Positions 23,381-31,660 of a DNA stretch of 64,000 bases are shown here, in pieces; positions within the stretch are counted from its first letter, which is position 1, and the number at the start of each line of letters is the position of its first letter. The position numbers and the translations under genes are program-made. Source of the stretch: Microcaldota archaeon (GTDB lineage: Archaea > Micrarchaeota > Micrarchaeia > Anstonellales > Bilamarchaeaceae). A model generated the notes under the pieces. That model was not told where the DNA came from. It ran no database searches and was given only the letters and a program-made list of their open reading frames with translations. The stretch lies in NCBI GenBank assembly GCA_016212525.1, contig JACRGD010000010.1, positions 310,001 to 374,000 of the forward strand. Direction: 5' to 3'.

Positions 23381-24184
23381 GTGCAATATTCAAAAAGAAC
23401 ATCCAGAATGCATACATTGTTACCTACTCTGATCATTGGTGCAATAAATTTTGGTTTGCCTCTTTTTGAAATAGAATTAGGCAGGAGTGCACATGCTCAA
23501 AATCAGCCATTCACATATTTATCTAGCACAGACCCTTTTGAGGCAGATGCCACAATAAGAAGCAGAGCAAATTTGGCAAGATCAAGGTCAAGATCTGATC
23601 GGGCATTGCTTGGGCAACTGTTTAATTCTTTTAGAGCTGGAAATAGACCAGGACAGATTCCAATAATAGCCAACTCAGTAACCAGACCCCCACGTTCAGC
23701 ACCAGAAGTGGTAATTAGGGGAGGAGATTGCTCGGAGCTTCTTGGGCCGCCCATTGCCGCAATACAATACCTGAATTCTACGCATCGGGCAAGTATCCAG
23801 GGAGGAATTAGAATAGTACATTTTAGATCGGCTCCAGCGCTGCTGTTTCATGCATACATATATGCTCAGATAGGAGGACGGGAAATCATATTTGATCCAT
23901 CTGCGAGAAATTTAGGCGAACTTTCCATTCCAGAAAGATATGATCTAGTACGAGAATTGACATTTTCAGAGGCGTCATACATATACCATAAGGAATGGGG
24001 CGATTACTTTAGTGGTGCCAGAGATTTTAGCCATGCAGTTTTGGCATACAATCAGGCGCTCATTTTTTACGATTTTGATCCTAATGTTCATAGAAATCTT
24101 GCAGCTGCCTGCTCAACAGTTCGGGATCAGGCCTGTACGCAAGAGCATCTAACTCGGGCAGCACAAATAGAGAGACATCGCTAA
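23381..24184 (+). CDS. Secreted transglutaminase-like protein with C-terminal TPR
   Basis: A signal peptide ends near SAHAQ (residue about 40). The core has the order of a transglutaminase-type triad: Cys in GGDCSELLG, His in LLFHAYIYAQIGG, Asp in REIIFDPSARN. The last 75 residues read as TPR-like helices (ARDFSHAVLAYNQALIFYDFDPNVHRNLA). It may be an exterior thiol peptidase or a protein-binding factor. The start is GTG 23381, 26 nt after GATATAAAT; an ATG at 23408 is the alternative. It sits next to genes for exterior HExxH proteins. Confidence 0.6.
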   Translation: MQYSKRTSRMHTLLPTLIIGAINFGLPLFEIELGRSAHAQNQPFTYLSSTDPFEADATIRSRANLARSRSRSDRALLGQLFNSFRAGNRPGQIPIIANSVTRPPRSAPEVVIRGGDCSELLGPPIAAIQYLNSTHRASIQGGIRIVHFRSAPALLFHAYIYAQIGGREIIFDPSARNLGELSIPERYDLVRELTFSEASYIYHKEWGDYFSGARDFSHAVLAYNQALIFYDFDPNVHRNLAAACSTVRDQACTQEHLTRAAQIERHR

Positions 24185-24199
24185 AGAGGTAACCGAGCG

Positions 24200-26284
24200 C
24201 TAATTTCTACCTAGACGAACCGAAATATTATCCCAAATCTGGAGGCGTCGCAGTGCAAGATCACTAATGAATCCAAGACGATATGCATTAGTCAGAAGAT
24301 CGAGCATCTCATCGGAGGTTATAGCAGGATTTGACTGGCCTCTAATCAATGGGAGATTTCTAAATCCACGAGCCTCGGATATTTGATTGCCTTCTTCGAA
24401 AAATGCAACTGACGCATGGTCTGATGGACGCTCAACAACAATCGCCCGGAGATCACGCTGGTAGTAAACAATCAGATTTTGGGCAGTCAAAACGTCTCCA
24501 CCTAGAAGCCGGGCATAGATAGAAGAACCGATTAATTCCGCACAATAAAGAGGTGCATTCGAAGAGGGAATTGGATTAACATTGTTTAATTGCGCAGATT
24601 CTCTGCTTCCGCAAATAACAGAACGTGCACCTCCAGTGAGGTGTGCCATTTCACGCTCATAGATTTGTCTTCCACGCCTTGGATCACGAACCAGCTCCTC
24701 GCCATCTAGAATAACAGTAGTTGCAAAAATCCCATTTCGTGCAAAACGGTTCGATTCTGCAGTTATTGCAAGAACAGGATAAGTAAATCTGAACTCTTCC
24801 AAAGACAAATCAGTAAGTTCATCCAATGTCAGATTATGATCGCGCTCAAGTAACCTACGCCCGAGCGATCTAAGTTCAGCTTGAGGCGGAGGCTCGACCT
24901 GATTTTGATTACAATAACCAGAAATGACATTCGACACATGAGTAAGTCTAAGATCCTCAGTTCGCCTTGTTCGAATGTTCAAAACAACCTCCATAGCCTG
25001 CTCATATCTGGCGTTGTTTTGAGAAACAGTAACATTGGGAGTTAATCTAACCAAATCGCGCAATCGGGAAAGTTCTGAGGCTGATAGAGGACCTAACAAT
25101 GGTGCATCCTCGCTAGACCAGTCGAGGATTTCCTGTTCTATCGCCAGATCAGGCCGGATTTTTGGCAGTGCAACAGCAACTGCAAGAACAAAATCACCCA
25201 GTTGAGTCATCTCACGATTTGCCTGTGTAAGAATGCGCGAGCGATCAGAAGGAGTAAACTGATTTCTTAGAGAAGGTGCATAGCTTCCCAAAGCCTCATC
25301 CAGCGCGTGCTGGGCAGATTCGGTCTCGATAGACTCAGACTCTTGCGCCACATCAGTATATTCAAACCGTGATCTATGGGGAACAAGAGGCCGCGCCAGT
25401 GGCTGATTCATAGTCAGAAGCGATGCAACCAAAGGATCATTTTCAAAGGCAACTGAATTGAAACCAGAGCGGCCAAGAACACCACGCCTTAAGGTCAGAT
25501 ATGCTTCGGCCCCATTTTCAGAACCGATAAATTGCTCAAAAAGACCCACACCGCCAATACGATCAACAAGTCCCTGAACTTCCCTAAAATCTCCAGTCGT
25601 CCGTGCAGATCTAATAGAAGCTGCACCAACCAAATGTTCAAGAAGAGTTATTGCCAGGGTTTCGTATTTGTAGTACCGGACTTCGTTTAGTGCCCTTGCA
25701 GTGCCCCATTCATTTAGACCTTCAGTAACCCAGCTGCGCTTTGGAATTACATAATCTGCGCCATAGATATCAGTAATAAGCAGACGTGAATCTCCCGACA
25801 ATAGATCATCGTAGAAATGACCTATTTCATGACGCTCCAGATGCACACGTGCAGAAGATGCATAATCATCGGCTCCAAGAAGACACAAGTTATTGTTGCT
25901 AAGGTGGAGACCACGAGTTGTCATGCCCAGCTGAGTGTCCTGATCACTAAGCTGGTTCAGACGATTCAGATGTCGCTGGGGAATCACAAGCACCAGAGGC
26001 TGAACTGAGTCTAACAATCGAACGGAATCATGAGGAAGAGTAAAGCTCCCTCTTACCGCAAGACGGGACGCTGCTACAGCCTGCGCTGGGAGAATTCGTA
26101 TTTCCGAAGCAGAAATGTCGCTAGCACCGCGCCTTCGCAGATATTGGACAATCGATCTTAGATCGTTTTGATCGTAGAACCTAAAATTGGGAGGAGGCAC
26201 ATTGAACCGCGCGCGAAAATCGGCAATGTCAGCAGCAGTCTGATCAGCTTGGGTTGCTAACTGGAAGATAAGTGGAAATATCAA
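24200..26284 (-). CDS. Large exported HExxH metallopeptidase-like protein, 694 aa
   Basis: The short N-terminus (MIFPLIFQLATQA) may be a signal peptide. HEIGH lies at residues 152-156, with a candidate third ligand Glu188 in TEGLNEWGTARALN, the geometry of gluzincins. The rest, over 450 residues, is helical and rich in Arg and Leu without a recognised domain. Start is TTG 26284 behind a GGTGA site; 8 bp separate it from the stop of the 90-aa gene upstream, so the two form an operon. Substrate unknown. It could act on surface proteins or cell-wall polymers of a partner organism (inference). Confidence 0.65.
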   Translation of the reverse strand: MIFPLIFQLATQADQTAADIADFRARFNVPPPNFRFYDQNDLRSIVQYLRRRGASDISASEIRILPAQAVAASRLAVRGSFTLPHDSVRLLDSVQPLVLVIPQRHLNRLNQLSDQDTQLGMTTRGLHLSNNNLCLLGADDYASSARVHLERHEIGHFYDDLLSGDSRLLITDIYGADYVIPKRSWVTEGLNEWGTARALNEVRYYKYETLAITLLEHLVGAASIRSARTTGDFREVQGLVDRIGGVGLFEQFIGSENGAEAYLTLRRGVLGRSGFNSVAFENDPLVASLLTMNQPLARPLVPHRSRFEYTDVAQESESIETESAQHALDEALGSYAPSLRNQFTPSDRSRILTQANREMTQLGDFVLAVAVALPKIRPDLAIEQEILDWSSEDAPLLGPLSASELSRLRDLVRLTPNVTVSQNNARYEQAMEVVLNIRTRRTEDLRLTHVSNVISGYCNQNQVEPPPQAELRSLGRRLLERDHNLTLDELTDLSLEEFRFTYPVLAITAESNRFARNGIFATTVILDGEELVRDPRRGRQIYEREMAHLTGGARSVICGSRESAQLNNVNPIPSSNAPLYCAELIGSSIYARLLGGDVLTAQNLIVYYQRDLRAIVVERPSDHASVAFFEEGNQISEARGFRNLPLIRGQSNPAITSDEMLDLLTNAYRLGFISDLALRRLQIWDNISVRLGRN

Positions 26285-26292
26285 ATAGTCAC

Positions 26293-26565
26293 CTAATCAA
26301 CTACTGCTCCAGTTCCTGTTTTCCTGCGGATAAGAATACCGATAATTTCACGATGAGCCTGTTCAAAGATTTCATAGAGATCGGGTCTATTTTTCTTAAG
26401 AGAAGAAAAGTAAGAATTCATATCGGTAGTAAAAGACCCAATAGAAAAGACAGATGTTTTTTGAGCCTGGTCTTTGAGGTTTCGAACTTTGACTTTGGCA
26501 GACAAATAATCATTGCTAGTAAGAAGAGTTTCGAGATTTCGGTTAAAGCGATCTAAACCAACCAT
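26293..26565 (-). CDS. Hypothetical protein, 90 aa, operon partner of the HExxH protein
   Basis: Soluble, basic and helical: FNRNLETLLTSNDYLSAKVK, then SLKKNRPDLYEIFEQAHREI. No signal peptide. It precedes the 694-aa HExxH gene, whose ribosome site overlaps the end of this gene. No family recognised; a chaperone or inhibitor role is possible from gene order only. Confidence 0.55.
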   Translation of the reverse strand: MVGLDRFNRNLETLLTSNDYLSAKVKVRNLKDQAQKTSVFSIGSFTTDMNSYFSSLKKNRPDLYEIFEQAHREIIGILIRRKTGTGAVVD

Positions 26566-26610
26566 AAGAAAATATTGGTTTCCAACATTTAAAAAGCAGC
26601 TTCAAGAAAA

Positions 26611-28242
26611 CTAAAATCCAAGATCTCTTAGCACGGAGGAAGCTTCACGTGTAACAATTTGCAGACGCCTAGAGCGCTCACCTGAAAGAGAATCGAGTAC
26701 TGCCCGAACGATCGTAGCTGCCATATCTCTCACAGCATCGCCATCTAAAGGATTTTCAGACCGACTAGTTAAACATCTGCTAAATCCAGGAGGCCTCATA
26801 TGCGCAACAAGTACACCTGTATCTCCCCTAACAGTAAGAGTAACAGAGGGTTGCGTTACACCATTGAAATATGACGCCGTAATCCCATGTTGATCGTGCA
26901 TCAATAGAACACCTGCGTGATATGCATATCGGCCAGACTCGGGATCGAATCTACCTGAAGAATCATAAGGCCCATCGAGATTGGTAGCAATTACAGAAAT
27001 AAATGGATAGGGACCAAAAGAATAAGTCAAACTTACTCTTAGACCATTTCGATAATAGATCTGGGTACACAGATCAGTATTCAATTGAATACCATACGCC
27101 TCATGAGATGCGCAATAATTGGAAATCGAAATCGAACCAAAACGATCAGTCATGCGACCCGTAGAGAACTCAACAAATGGCAATGGATCGAACTCAGTGA
27201 TCCGCATATTGGCAGCTGCCAATACATCCTGTTCAGTTAGTTCTAATCCCCTATGGACTTCGGTCTGATGAGCACGTACACGGGCAATAACAGTTCCGGC
27301 ACTGTTTCCTCTAATGAATCTAAAGACATCCGCAAAACTTGGAAAAGAAGGCCTAAGCGCCATAACAGCATTGTGAGCAAAGGTCATACTCTGAGAATCT
27401 TCGCGTCCTGAATATACGCGCTGTAGTTCAGCATTAACATTGAAAACTGACGCGGTATGATCCGCAGAAGCAGGAAAATCGAAATAACGGAGCATATGTC
27501 CAAAGAGTAATGGCAGACCCAATCTTGGACTGACAGATTGTGCAAGCGCCAGATCAGTTCTATATTCAAAAGCCACTGCGGCAGCCTGACCAACAAGACC
27601 ACCCTGAGTACTTCCATCAGTTTTTCTAAGTGGATCATTAACATGACCATTCTCATGAATATATACCTGAGCGCGTGAGTCTCCAACTAAAAATTCAGAA
27701 CCAGTAGGAAGGGAATTGCAGGACTGATGTCCGGGTCTTTCCACAGAAACCACAGTACCAACTGGAATGTGATCGGAAATATCGATAAGGCCATCTCTTG
27801 GACCTCCATTATGAGTACACGCATCAGCATGGGGACCACAATAGGCACGAATATTAGCTACAAAGAAAGTCCTGCCACTAGGAACGAACGTAGCATGGGA
27901 AGCACCCCGAAGCAGGGTAATGAATGGAGGTAAATCAGAACGCTCTGAAATTCGTGAAATTCCAAGAGCATCGAGTTCTTCCTGAGGTTGGGAACGCTCT
28001 GAAAAATGAGTAAAAGACCATGAAGATACACGATAGCGGCCATTTGACAATGATAAGGAAGGATCTGGTTCTAAAGATTCAGTAACAACAGGAGTGGCCC
28101 GCCTTGCATGGCGACGAGGAGGGACATCATAAGACTGAATTGATTGCATAGGTGCGAATGAACGTCTAGGTCTCTGATACTCGCAGGAAGCAGTCATAGA
28201 TAGCACTGCACCAGCAATAATCGCATGCCTCTTAAGTTGCAT
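26611..28242 (-). CDS. HExxH-containing lipoprotein, 543 aa
   Basis: Signal peptide with lipobox-like MTASC (Cys20), then an Arg-rich linker. HENGH is at residues 196-200 (QVYIHENGH), followed by FEYRTDLALAQ as a possible third-ligand helix. Six or more Cys residues (CGPHADAC, HQSCNS, SRCLTS) suggest disulfides. The C-terminal part, with PPGFSRCLT and a helical tail, resembles the end of the protein at 18389-19828, indicating related architecture. A TATA-like TTTTTATTATG lies about 30 nt before the ATG. Peptidase activity is plausible but unproven. Confidence 0.65.
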   Translation of the reverse strand: MQLKRHAIIAGAVLSMTASCEYQRPRRSFAPMQSIQSYDVPPRRHARRATPVVTESLEPDPSLSLSNGRYRVSSWSFTHFSERSQPQEELDALGISRISERSDLPPFITLLRGASHATFVPSGRTFFVANIRAYCGPHADACTHNGGPRDGLIDISDHIPVGTVVSVERPGHQSCNSLPTGSEFLVGDSRAQVYIHENGHVNDPLRKTDGSTQGGLVGQAAAVAFEYRTDLALAQSVSPRLGLPLLFGHMLRYFDFPASADHTASVFNVNAELQRVYSGREDSQSMTFAHNAVMALRPSFPSFADVFRFIRGNSAGTVIARVRAHQTEVHRGLELTEQDVLAAANMRITEFDPLPFVEFSTGRMTDRFGSISISNYCASHEAYGIQLNTDLCTQIYYRNGLRVSLTYSFGPYPFISVIATNLDGPYDSSGRFDPESGRYAYHAGVLLMHDQHGITASYFNGVTQPSVTLTVRGDTGVLVAHMRPPGFSRCLTSRSENPLDGDAVRDMAATIVRAVLDSLSGERSRRLQIVTREASSVLRDLGF

Positions 28243-28357
28243 AAAGATATATTTTTAGCAACATAATAAAAAGATAGATGATAGAGTGGCTGCACCAATC
28301 AGATAGGATTAATTTGCAATCACCGATACACAGGAAAATTTTTTGAGATCTTGATGC
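28243..28357. other. Gap at the strand-composition switch
   Basis: A 115-bp AT-rich gap between two minus-strand genes. Left of it the + strand is A-rich, right of it T-rich. No ORB-like origin repeats or dif-like site were recognised. Confidence 0.3.
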
Positions 28358-29818
28358 TTAGCCGGATCTGAGTCTTCCTAATTTTCTAGGTTGTTTTTTC
28401 GAAAAGAACGCTATTGCACGTGCGAGTTCCTTGTGCGTCTTTGCGTATTTGACTAGATCTATCTTCTTAGAATATGCTTCGCATGCCTGAACAAGCGCTG
28501 TGGCTCCGGCTCGGGTTCCATCTGGGTGGGCGTGGCATCCGGCACCCATCGTAGTGATAAAGTCAATTCCACCCATCACATCAATAAATGGTTTGAGGAG
28601 AGTTGGGTTGAGGCCGCCTGAAATGATGGGACAGCATTTTTTGATGCCCCTCCAATCATCATCTATGAGAATTACTTTGTGGTCCTTATCTTTCTTCTCC
28701 AAGCTCTTTGTTTCCGCATCACCCGGAGGGATTGTAGCCCAAGATTGCACAAAATAATGACCTTTGTCTTTAAAATGTAAAATATTATGTGCAGCAACTA
28801 TATCCTCTTTTGGGCTTCCTGCCATCTTCCCTACACCAGCAGTTCCAGTATGAATTCCAGATGCACCTGCAAGTCTGGCAAATTTGGACAAAACAAGAAC
28901 AGTGTATCCGATAGGATTTTCCTCACGAGTAAATGCGCCATGGCCTGCCCGATGGAAGTGGATAAATACATCGGGGTATTTTCTTCTAAGGGTTTGTACT
29001 GCCATCCAGCCTGCAGTCATACCATCGATTAAAAATGCATAACTCCCCGGTTCAAATCCCGCATTTTTGATCATTTCGCATCGTTCGATCATTGTATCAT
29101 AGTCCGCTGCAGAAACATTGAATGAGTGAACCTTTTTCTTTCCGGTTTTCTTAACTGCCATGTCCATTGCTTTTTTTACGTGTTTGACCATTTTTTCGTA
29201 CGGACAAAAATCCTGATCCGCCTGGGGTTCATCATTCTTGACAAAATCTCCGCCTCCCACCCAGAAATCATAACAGACTTCAGCATACTCTGCAGAAGTA
29301 AGTCCCATTTTTGGCTTTATGATTGTCCCAAGTATCGGCCTTCCATATACTTTGAGGTATTTTCGCATGTCGTCCAGGGTGTAGCTAGGCCCGTCATACT
29401 GCTCAAGCATTGCTGGAGGAAACCACACGTCCATAAGTTTAAGTTCTGAAACCTCCTTCATCCCAAGAACATTCCCAACTACGTAAGTTAAGATGTTTTG
29501 GACGTTTCCGTTTCGGTCAAAAAGTCGCCATGGATAAGCGATCCAAACCAGATTTTCCCTCTGGTCGATTTGATATACTAAAGCATTCATTTTCCTTGAG
29601 AATGGTGTTTCTGTATTTACCTGGAAGTTGGTTCCGGTTGATGATTCGGCTGCAACTTCAGCCGCGGCCTGAAGGATATTTTTATCTCCTCCAGGTATCA
29701 TGTGGAACACGCAAAGCAAGTATTCGCCGTTCTCTTTCTCAATTAAATTCAAATTCACATATGAAGATTGCATCGGATTAAGCGTTTTTACCAGTTCTCT
29801 GATGTTTTTAATTGTCAT
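28358..29818 (-). CDS. rbcL: RuBisCO large subunit, archaeal form III-like
   Basis: Carboxylates ribulose-1,5-bisphosphate; in archaea usually part of nucleotide (AMP) salvage. All main residues are seen, numbering from ATG 29818: base Lys168 (TIIKPK), carbamylated Lys194 with Asp196 and Glu197 (GGDFVKNDE), His289-Arg290 (HFHRAG), His323 (SGIHTG), loop-6 Lys331 (GKMAG), and SGGLNP near the end. The usual TGTWT after Glu58 reads TGTNF. ATTTAAAA at 29839-29846 on this strand's promoter side gives a leaderless start at 29818, 20 codons inside the longest frame. No phosphoribulokinase or AMP phosphorylase gene is in the window. Confidence 0.95.
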   Translation of the reverse strand: MTIKNIRELVKTLNPMQSSYVNLNLIEKENGEYLLCVFHMIPGGDKNILQAAAEVAAESSTGTNFQVNTETPFSRKMNALVYQIDQRENLVWIAYPWRLFDRNGNVQNILTYVVGNVLGMKEVSELKLMDVWFPPAMLEQYDGPSYTLDDMRKYLKVYGRPILGTIIKPKMGLTSAEYAEVCYDFWVGGGDFVKNDEPQADQDFCPYEKMVKHVKKAMDMAVKKTGKKKVHSFNVSAADYDTMIERCEMIKNAGFEPGSYAFLIDGMTAGWMAVQTLRRKYPDVFIHFHRAGHGAFTREENPIGYTVLVLSKFARLAGASGIHTGTAGVGKMAGSPKEDIVAAHNILHFKDKGHYFVQSWATIPPGDAETKSLEKKDKDHKVILIDDDWRGIKKCCPIISGGLNPTLLKPFIDVMGGIDFITTMGAGCHAHPDGTRAGATALVQACEAYSKKIDLVKYAKTHKELARAIAFFSKKQPRKLGRLRSG

Positions 29819-29838
29819 ATAGGGTGGATTCGGCCCAG

Positions 29839-29846
29839 ATTTAAAA
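29839..29846 (-). promoter_or_regulatory. TATA box of the RuBisCO gene
   Basis: On the minus strand it reads TTTTAAAT, centred 24-25 nt before ATG 29818. It falls inside the longer open frame, which supports the shorter protein. Confidence 0.6.
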
Positions 29847-29890
29847 TTCTTTTGACTCGAGCAGCTCGGTCTAGGCAAATATTTCCGGAT

Positions 29891-30466
29891 TTATTGAGAC
29901 CCGGTCTGGTCTTCTTCCTTATTTTCATCTGCCAAACTCAGGATCTTAGGTTGCTCCACGCTTGCCTTTAATCCGCCGCTATTGTCCTGCAGCTCATCAA
30001 CAATCCGAATCATATTGATTTTACCATATTTTTCTATGTGGATGAGCCTCCTTTCCTCCATTTTTTTTATTAGTCGATGCGCTTTTAGTCTGCTCATCCC
30101 AGGTAATTTTGCTATCTCGCTTTGGGTCGTTCTTCCTTGTTTCTCATTTAAAAGATTTAGGATCTCGCGCTCCTCAGCACTAAGAAATCTCATTATCAGT
30201 TCCATATTACTCTGAATTACTTTTTGCTGTTTCTCGATCTTTGCATTTAATGTCCTATAAACAAAAAATCCAGTAGAAACTCCAAGAATAGCCATCATGA
30301 CCATTAATTGAGTGTGATATTCGATTACTGGTCTTAGGAGTTCGGGTGCATCTCCATTTGGATAAAGAGAAAATACTACTACTAAAAGGGTTATCAAAAA
30401 TATGAAACAAGATACCAAAACCAATGTCAAAAATATGCTTTTTGATACTCCGTTTAACTTTTCCAT
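29891..30466 (-). CDS. Membrane-bound winged-helix regulator
   Basis: Two membrane helices near the N-terminus (IFLTLVLVSCFIFLITLLVVVF and LMVMMAILGVSTGFFVY) flank a short exterior loop. A coiled linker leads to a winged helix: EEREILNLLNEKQGRTTQSEIAK, the MSRLKAHRLIKKMEERRL recognition region, and a wing ending MIRIVDEL. A Glu/Asp-rich tail follows. It is divergent from the copper cluster and shares its promoter gap, so it is a candidate regulator of it. ATG 30466 is preferred over an upstream extension that would cross the divergent promoter. Confidence 0.75.
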   Translation of the reverse strand: MEKLNGVSKSIFLTLVLVSCFIFLITLLVVVFSLYPNGDAPELLRPVIEYHTQLMVMMAILGVSTGFFVYRTLNAKIEKQQKVIQSNMELIMRFLSAEEREILNLLNEKQGRTTQSEIAKLPGMSRLKAHRLIKKMEERRLIHIEKYGKINMIRIVDELQDNSGGLKASVEQPKILSLADENKEEDQTGSQ

Positions 30467-30490
30467 AGAGATGAATTTTATTGTTTCATT

Positions 30491-30537
30491 ATTTAATATA
30501 TATTGTTTCAGCTTAATGTAACACACCTAAAAGGTGA
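30491..30537 (+). promoter_or_regulatory. Promoter and ribosome-binding site of the copper cluster
   Basis: ATTTAATATATATT (30491-30504) is a TATA-type element. AAGGTGA at 30531-30537 precedes ATG 30542 at good spacing, so this transcript has a leader, unlike most single genes in the window. Confidence 0.5.
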
Positions 30538-30541
30538 AAAA

Positions 30542-31000
30542 ATGAGTTATGAACCAAGTAATAACATAACAATTGGAAAAACTACTTTGATGTTATTTGC
30601 AGGAGTCATCCTGGCAGTTCTGATCGGCGGCTATCTGGTTTTTGGAAGTTCGAACAATCCGACTCCGCAACCCAATCCCACGATTTCAGGTGCTAGCCCC
30701 GATCCTATCCCTGCTCCAGTTCCAGGTTCAGTGCAGGAAGTCTATCTAAAGGCACTGCCATCTGGAGATTATGATAAAAGTCAGATCACAGTAAAAAAAG
30801 GCTTTCCTGTTAGATTGCATTTTAGTACCCAGGGAAACGTTGGCTGTGGAAGACAACTGGTAATTAGAGGTCTAAACGTTCAAACGGTTTCAAATGGTGC
30901 AGAGCAAGTAGTCGAATTTACTCCTCAGAATGAAGGTACTTATCAATATACGTGTGGAATGGGGATGTGGGGTCCTGGTCGATTAGTGGTGGTCTCTTGA
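30542..31000 (+). CDS. Membrane-anchored cupredoxin-like protein
   Basis: Exterior copper-binding protein. One anchor helix (about residues 13-34), a Pro/Asn-rich linker, then a plastocyanin-like domain. Candidate ligands near the end are Cys138, Met140 and Met142 (YTCGMGMWG) plus Cys102 (VGCGRQL). The YQYTCGMGM sequence matches the C-terminal ligand loop of Cupredoxin_1-type domains. It is first in the copper cluster and its stop overlaps a TTG start of the next gene. Probably captures or buffers copper at the cell surface. Confidence 0.85.
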   Translation: MSYEPSNNITIGKTTLMLFAGVILAVLIGGYLVFGSSNNPTPQPNPTISGASPDPIPAPVPGSVQEVYLKALPSGDYDKSQITVKKGFPVRLHFSTQGNVGCGRQLVIRGLNVQTVSNGAEQVVEFTPQNEGTYQYTCGMGMWGPGRLVVVS

Positions 31001-31473
31001 ATTATGCAAACTCCGTCTTGAGTATTTTTGCACAGCCAAGATATCTGAAGGTTTTTTTGCTGATTATGGTTCTCTTTAGTCCGTTATTGGCAATAACCTC
31101 AGACATTCTGATTTTGTCCACTCTTACAATCAATCCGCTGGTTGATCCAGTTAAAATTCTGATAATAGGAGCCATCGTTTTTCTAATGTCAATTAATGGT
31201 ACTCTTATGTTTCACAATTATGAAACTCGTGCAAAATCCGGAGTTAAGACGACTGCCCTGGGAGTTATTGGGGCATTTTTTACAACTGCGTGCCCCATCT
31301 GCCAGCCGATTTGGCTAGTTTGGCTTGGTTTAGGTTCGGTTACTGCATTTTTGGCAGATATTAGCATTTATGTAGGTATTTTTAGTGTTGTTTTGCTGCT
31401 GATTTCGATAGTTTATTCTTTTAAGTCAGCATCTAGCGTGTGCGAGGTGAAAATAAATGGAAAAAACAATTAA
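30997..31473 (+). CDS. Membrane protein with a CPIC motif
   Basis: About four membrane helices with TTACPICQPIWLVW in the third; the two Cys in CPIC could bind or pass on a metal ion. Start is TTG 30997, overlapping the cupredoxin stop (TTGA) behind GGTGG; an in-frame ATG at 30952 lies deep inside the previous gene. The last 17 bp overlap the HMA chaperone. Family unknown; a copper or thiol transporter is likely from context. Confidence 0.65.
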   Translation: MNYANSVLSIFAQPRYLKVFLLIMVLFSPLLAITSDILILSTLTINPLVDPVKILIIGAIVFLMSINGTLMFHNYETRAKSGVKTTALGVIGAFFTTACPICQPIWLVWLGLGSVTAFLADISIYVGIFSVVLLLISIVYSFKSASSVCEVKINGKNN

Positions 31474-31660
31474 TGTTCAAGGTATGCATTGTAAATCCTG
31501 TGAAATGCTTCTGGTGGATTCGATTTCCCAGATAAGTGGCGTCGAAAAAGTAAGTGCAGATAGCAAAACAGGAAAGGTCGTTGTCCAATATAAAGATGAA
31601 TCGGTTTTGGCTCAGGTGAAACTGGCAATTCAAAAGGAAAACTATAAGGTGATCGGGTGA
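31457..31660 (+). CDS. copZ: Heavy-metal-associated (HMA) copper chaperone, CopZ-like
   Basis: A 67-residue ferredoxin-like metal carrier. The GMHCKSC motif gives Cys12 and Cys15, and the pattern of strands (KTINVQGM, KVSADSKTGKVVVQY) and helices fits an HMA domain. It should hand Cu(I) to the CopA ATPase encoded downstream. AGGTGA precedes the ATG, which lies inside the previous gene's end. Its stop overlaps the next GTG start (GTGA). Confidence 0.9.
   Translation: MEKTINVQGMHCKSCEMLLVDSISQISGVEKVSADSKTGKVVVQYKDESVLAQVKLAIQKENYKVIG

Noticed and set aside
28243-28357. Firm call of a replication origin
   Set aside because: Only the skew change supports it; no origin repeats and no initiator gene are present.
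30952-30996. ATG start of the CPIC membrane protein at 30952
   Set aside because: It lies inside the cupredoxin domain; TTG 30997 has a ribosome site and the TTGA overlap.
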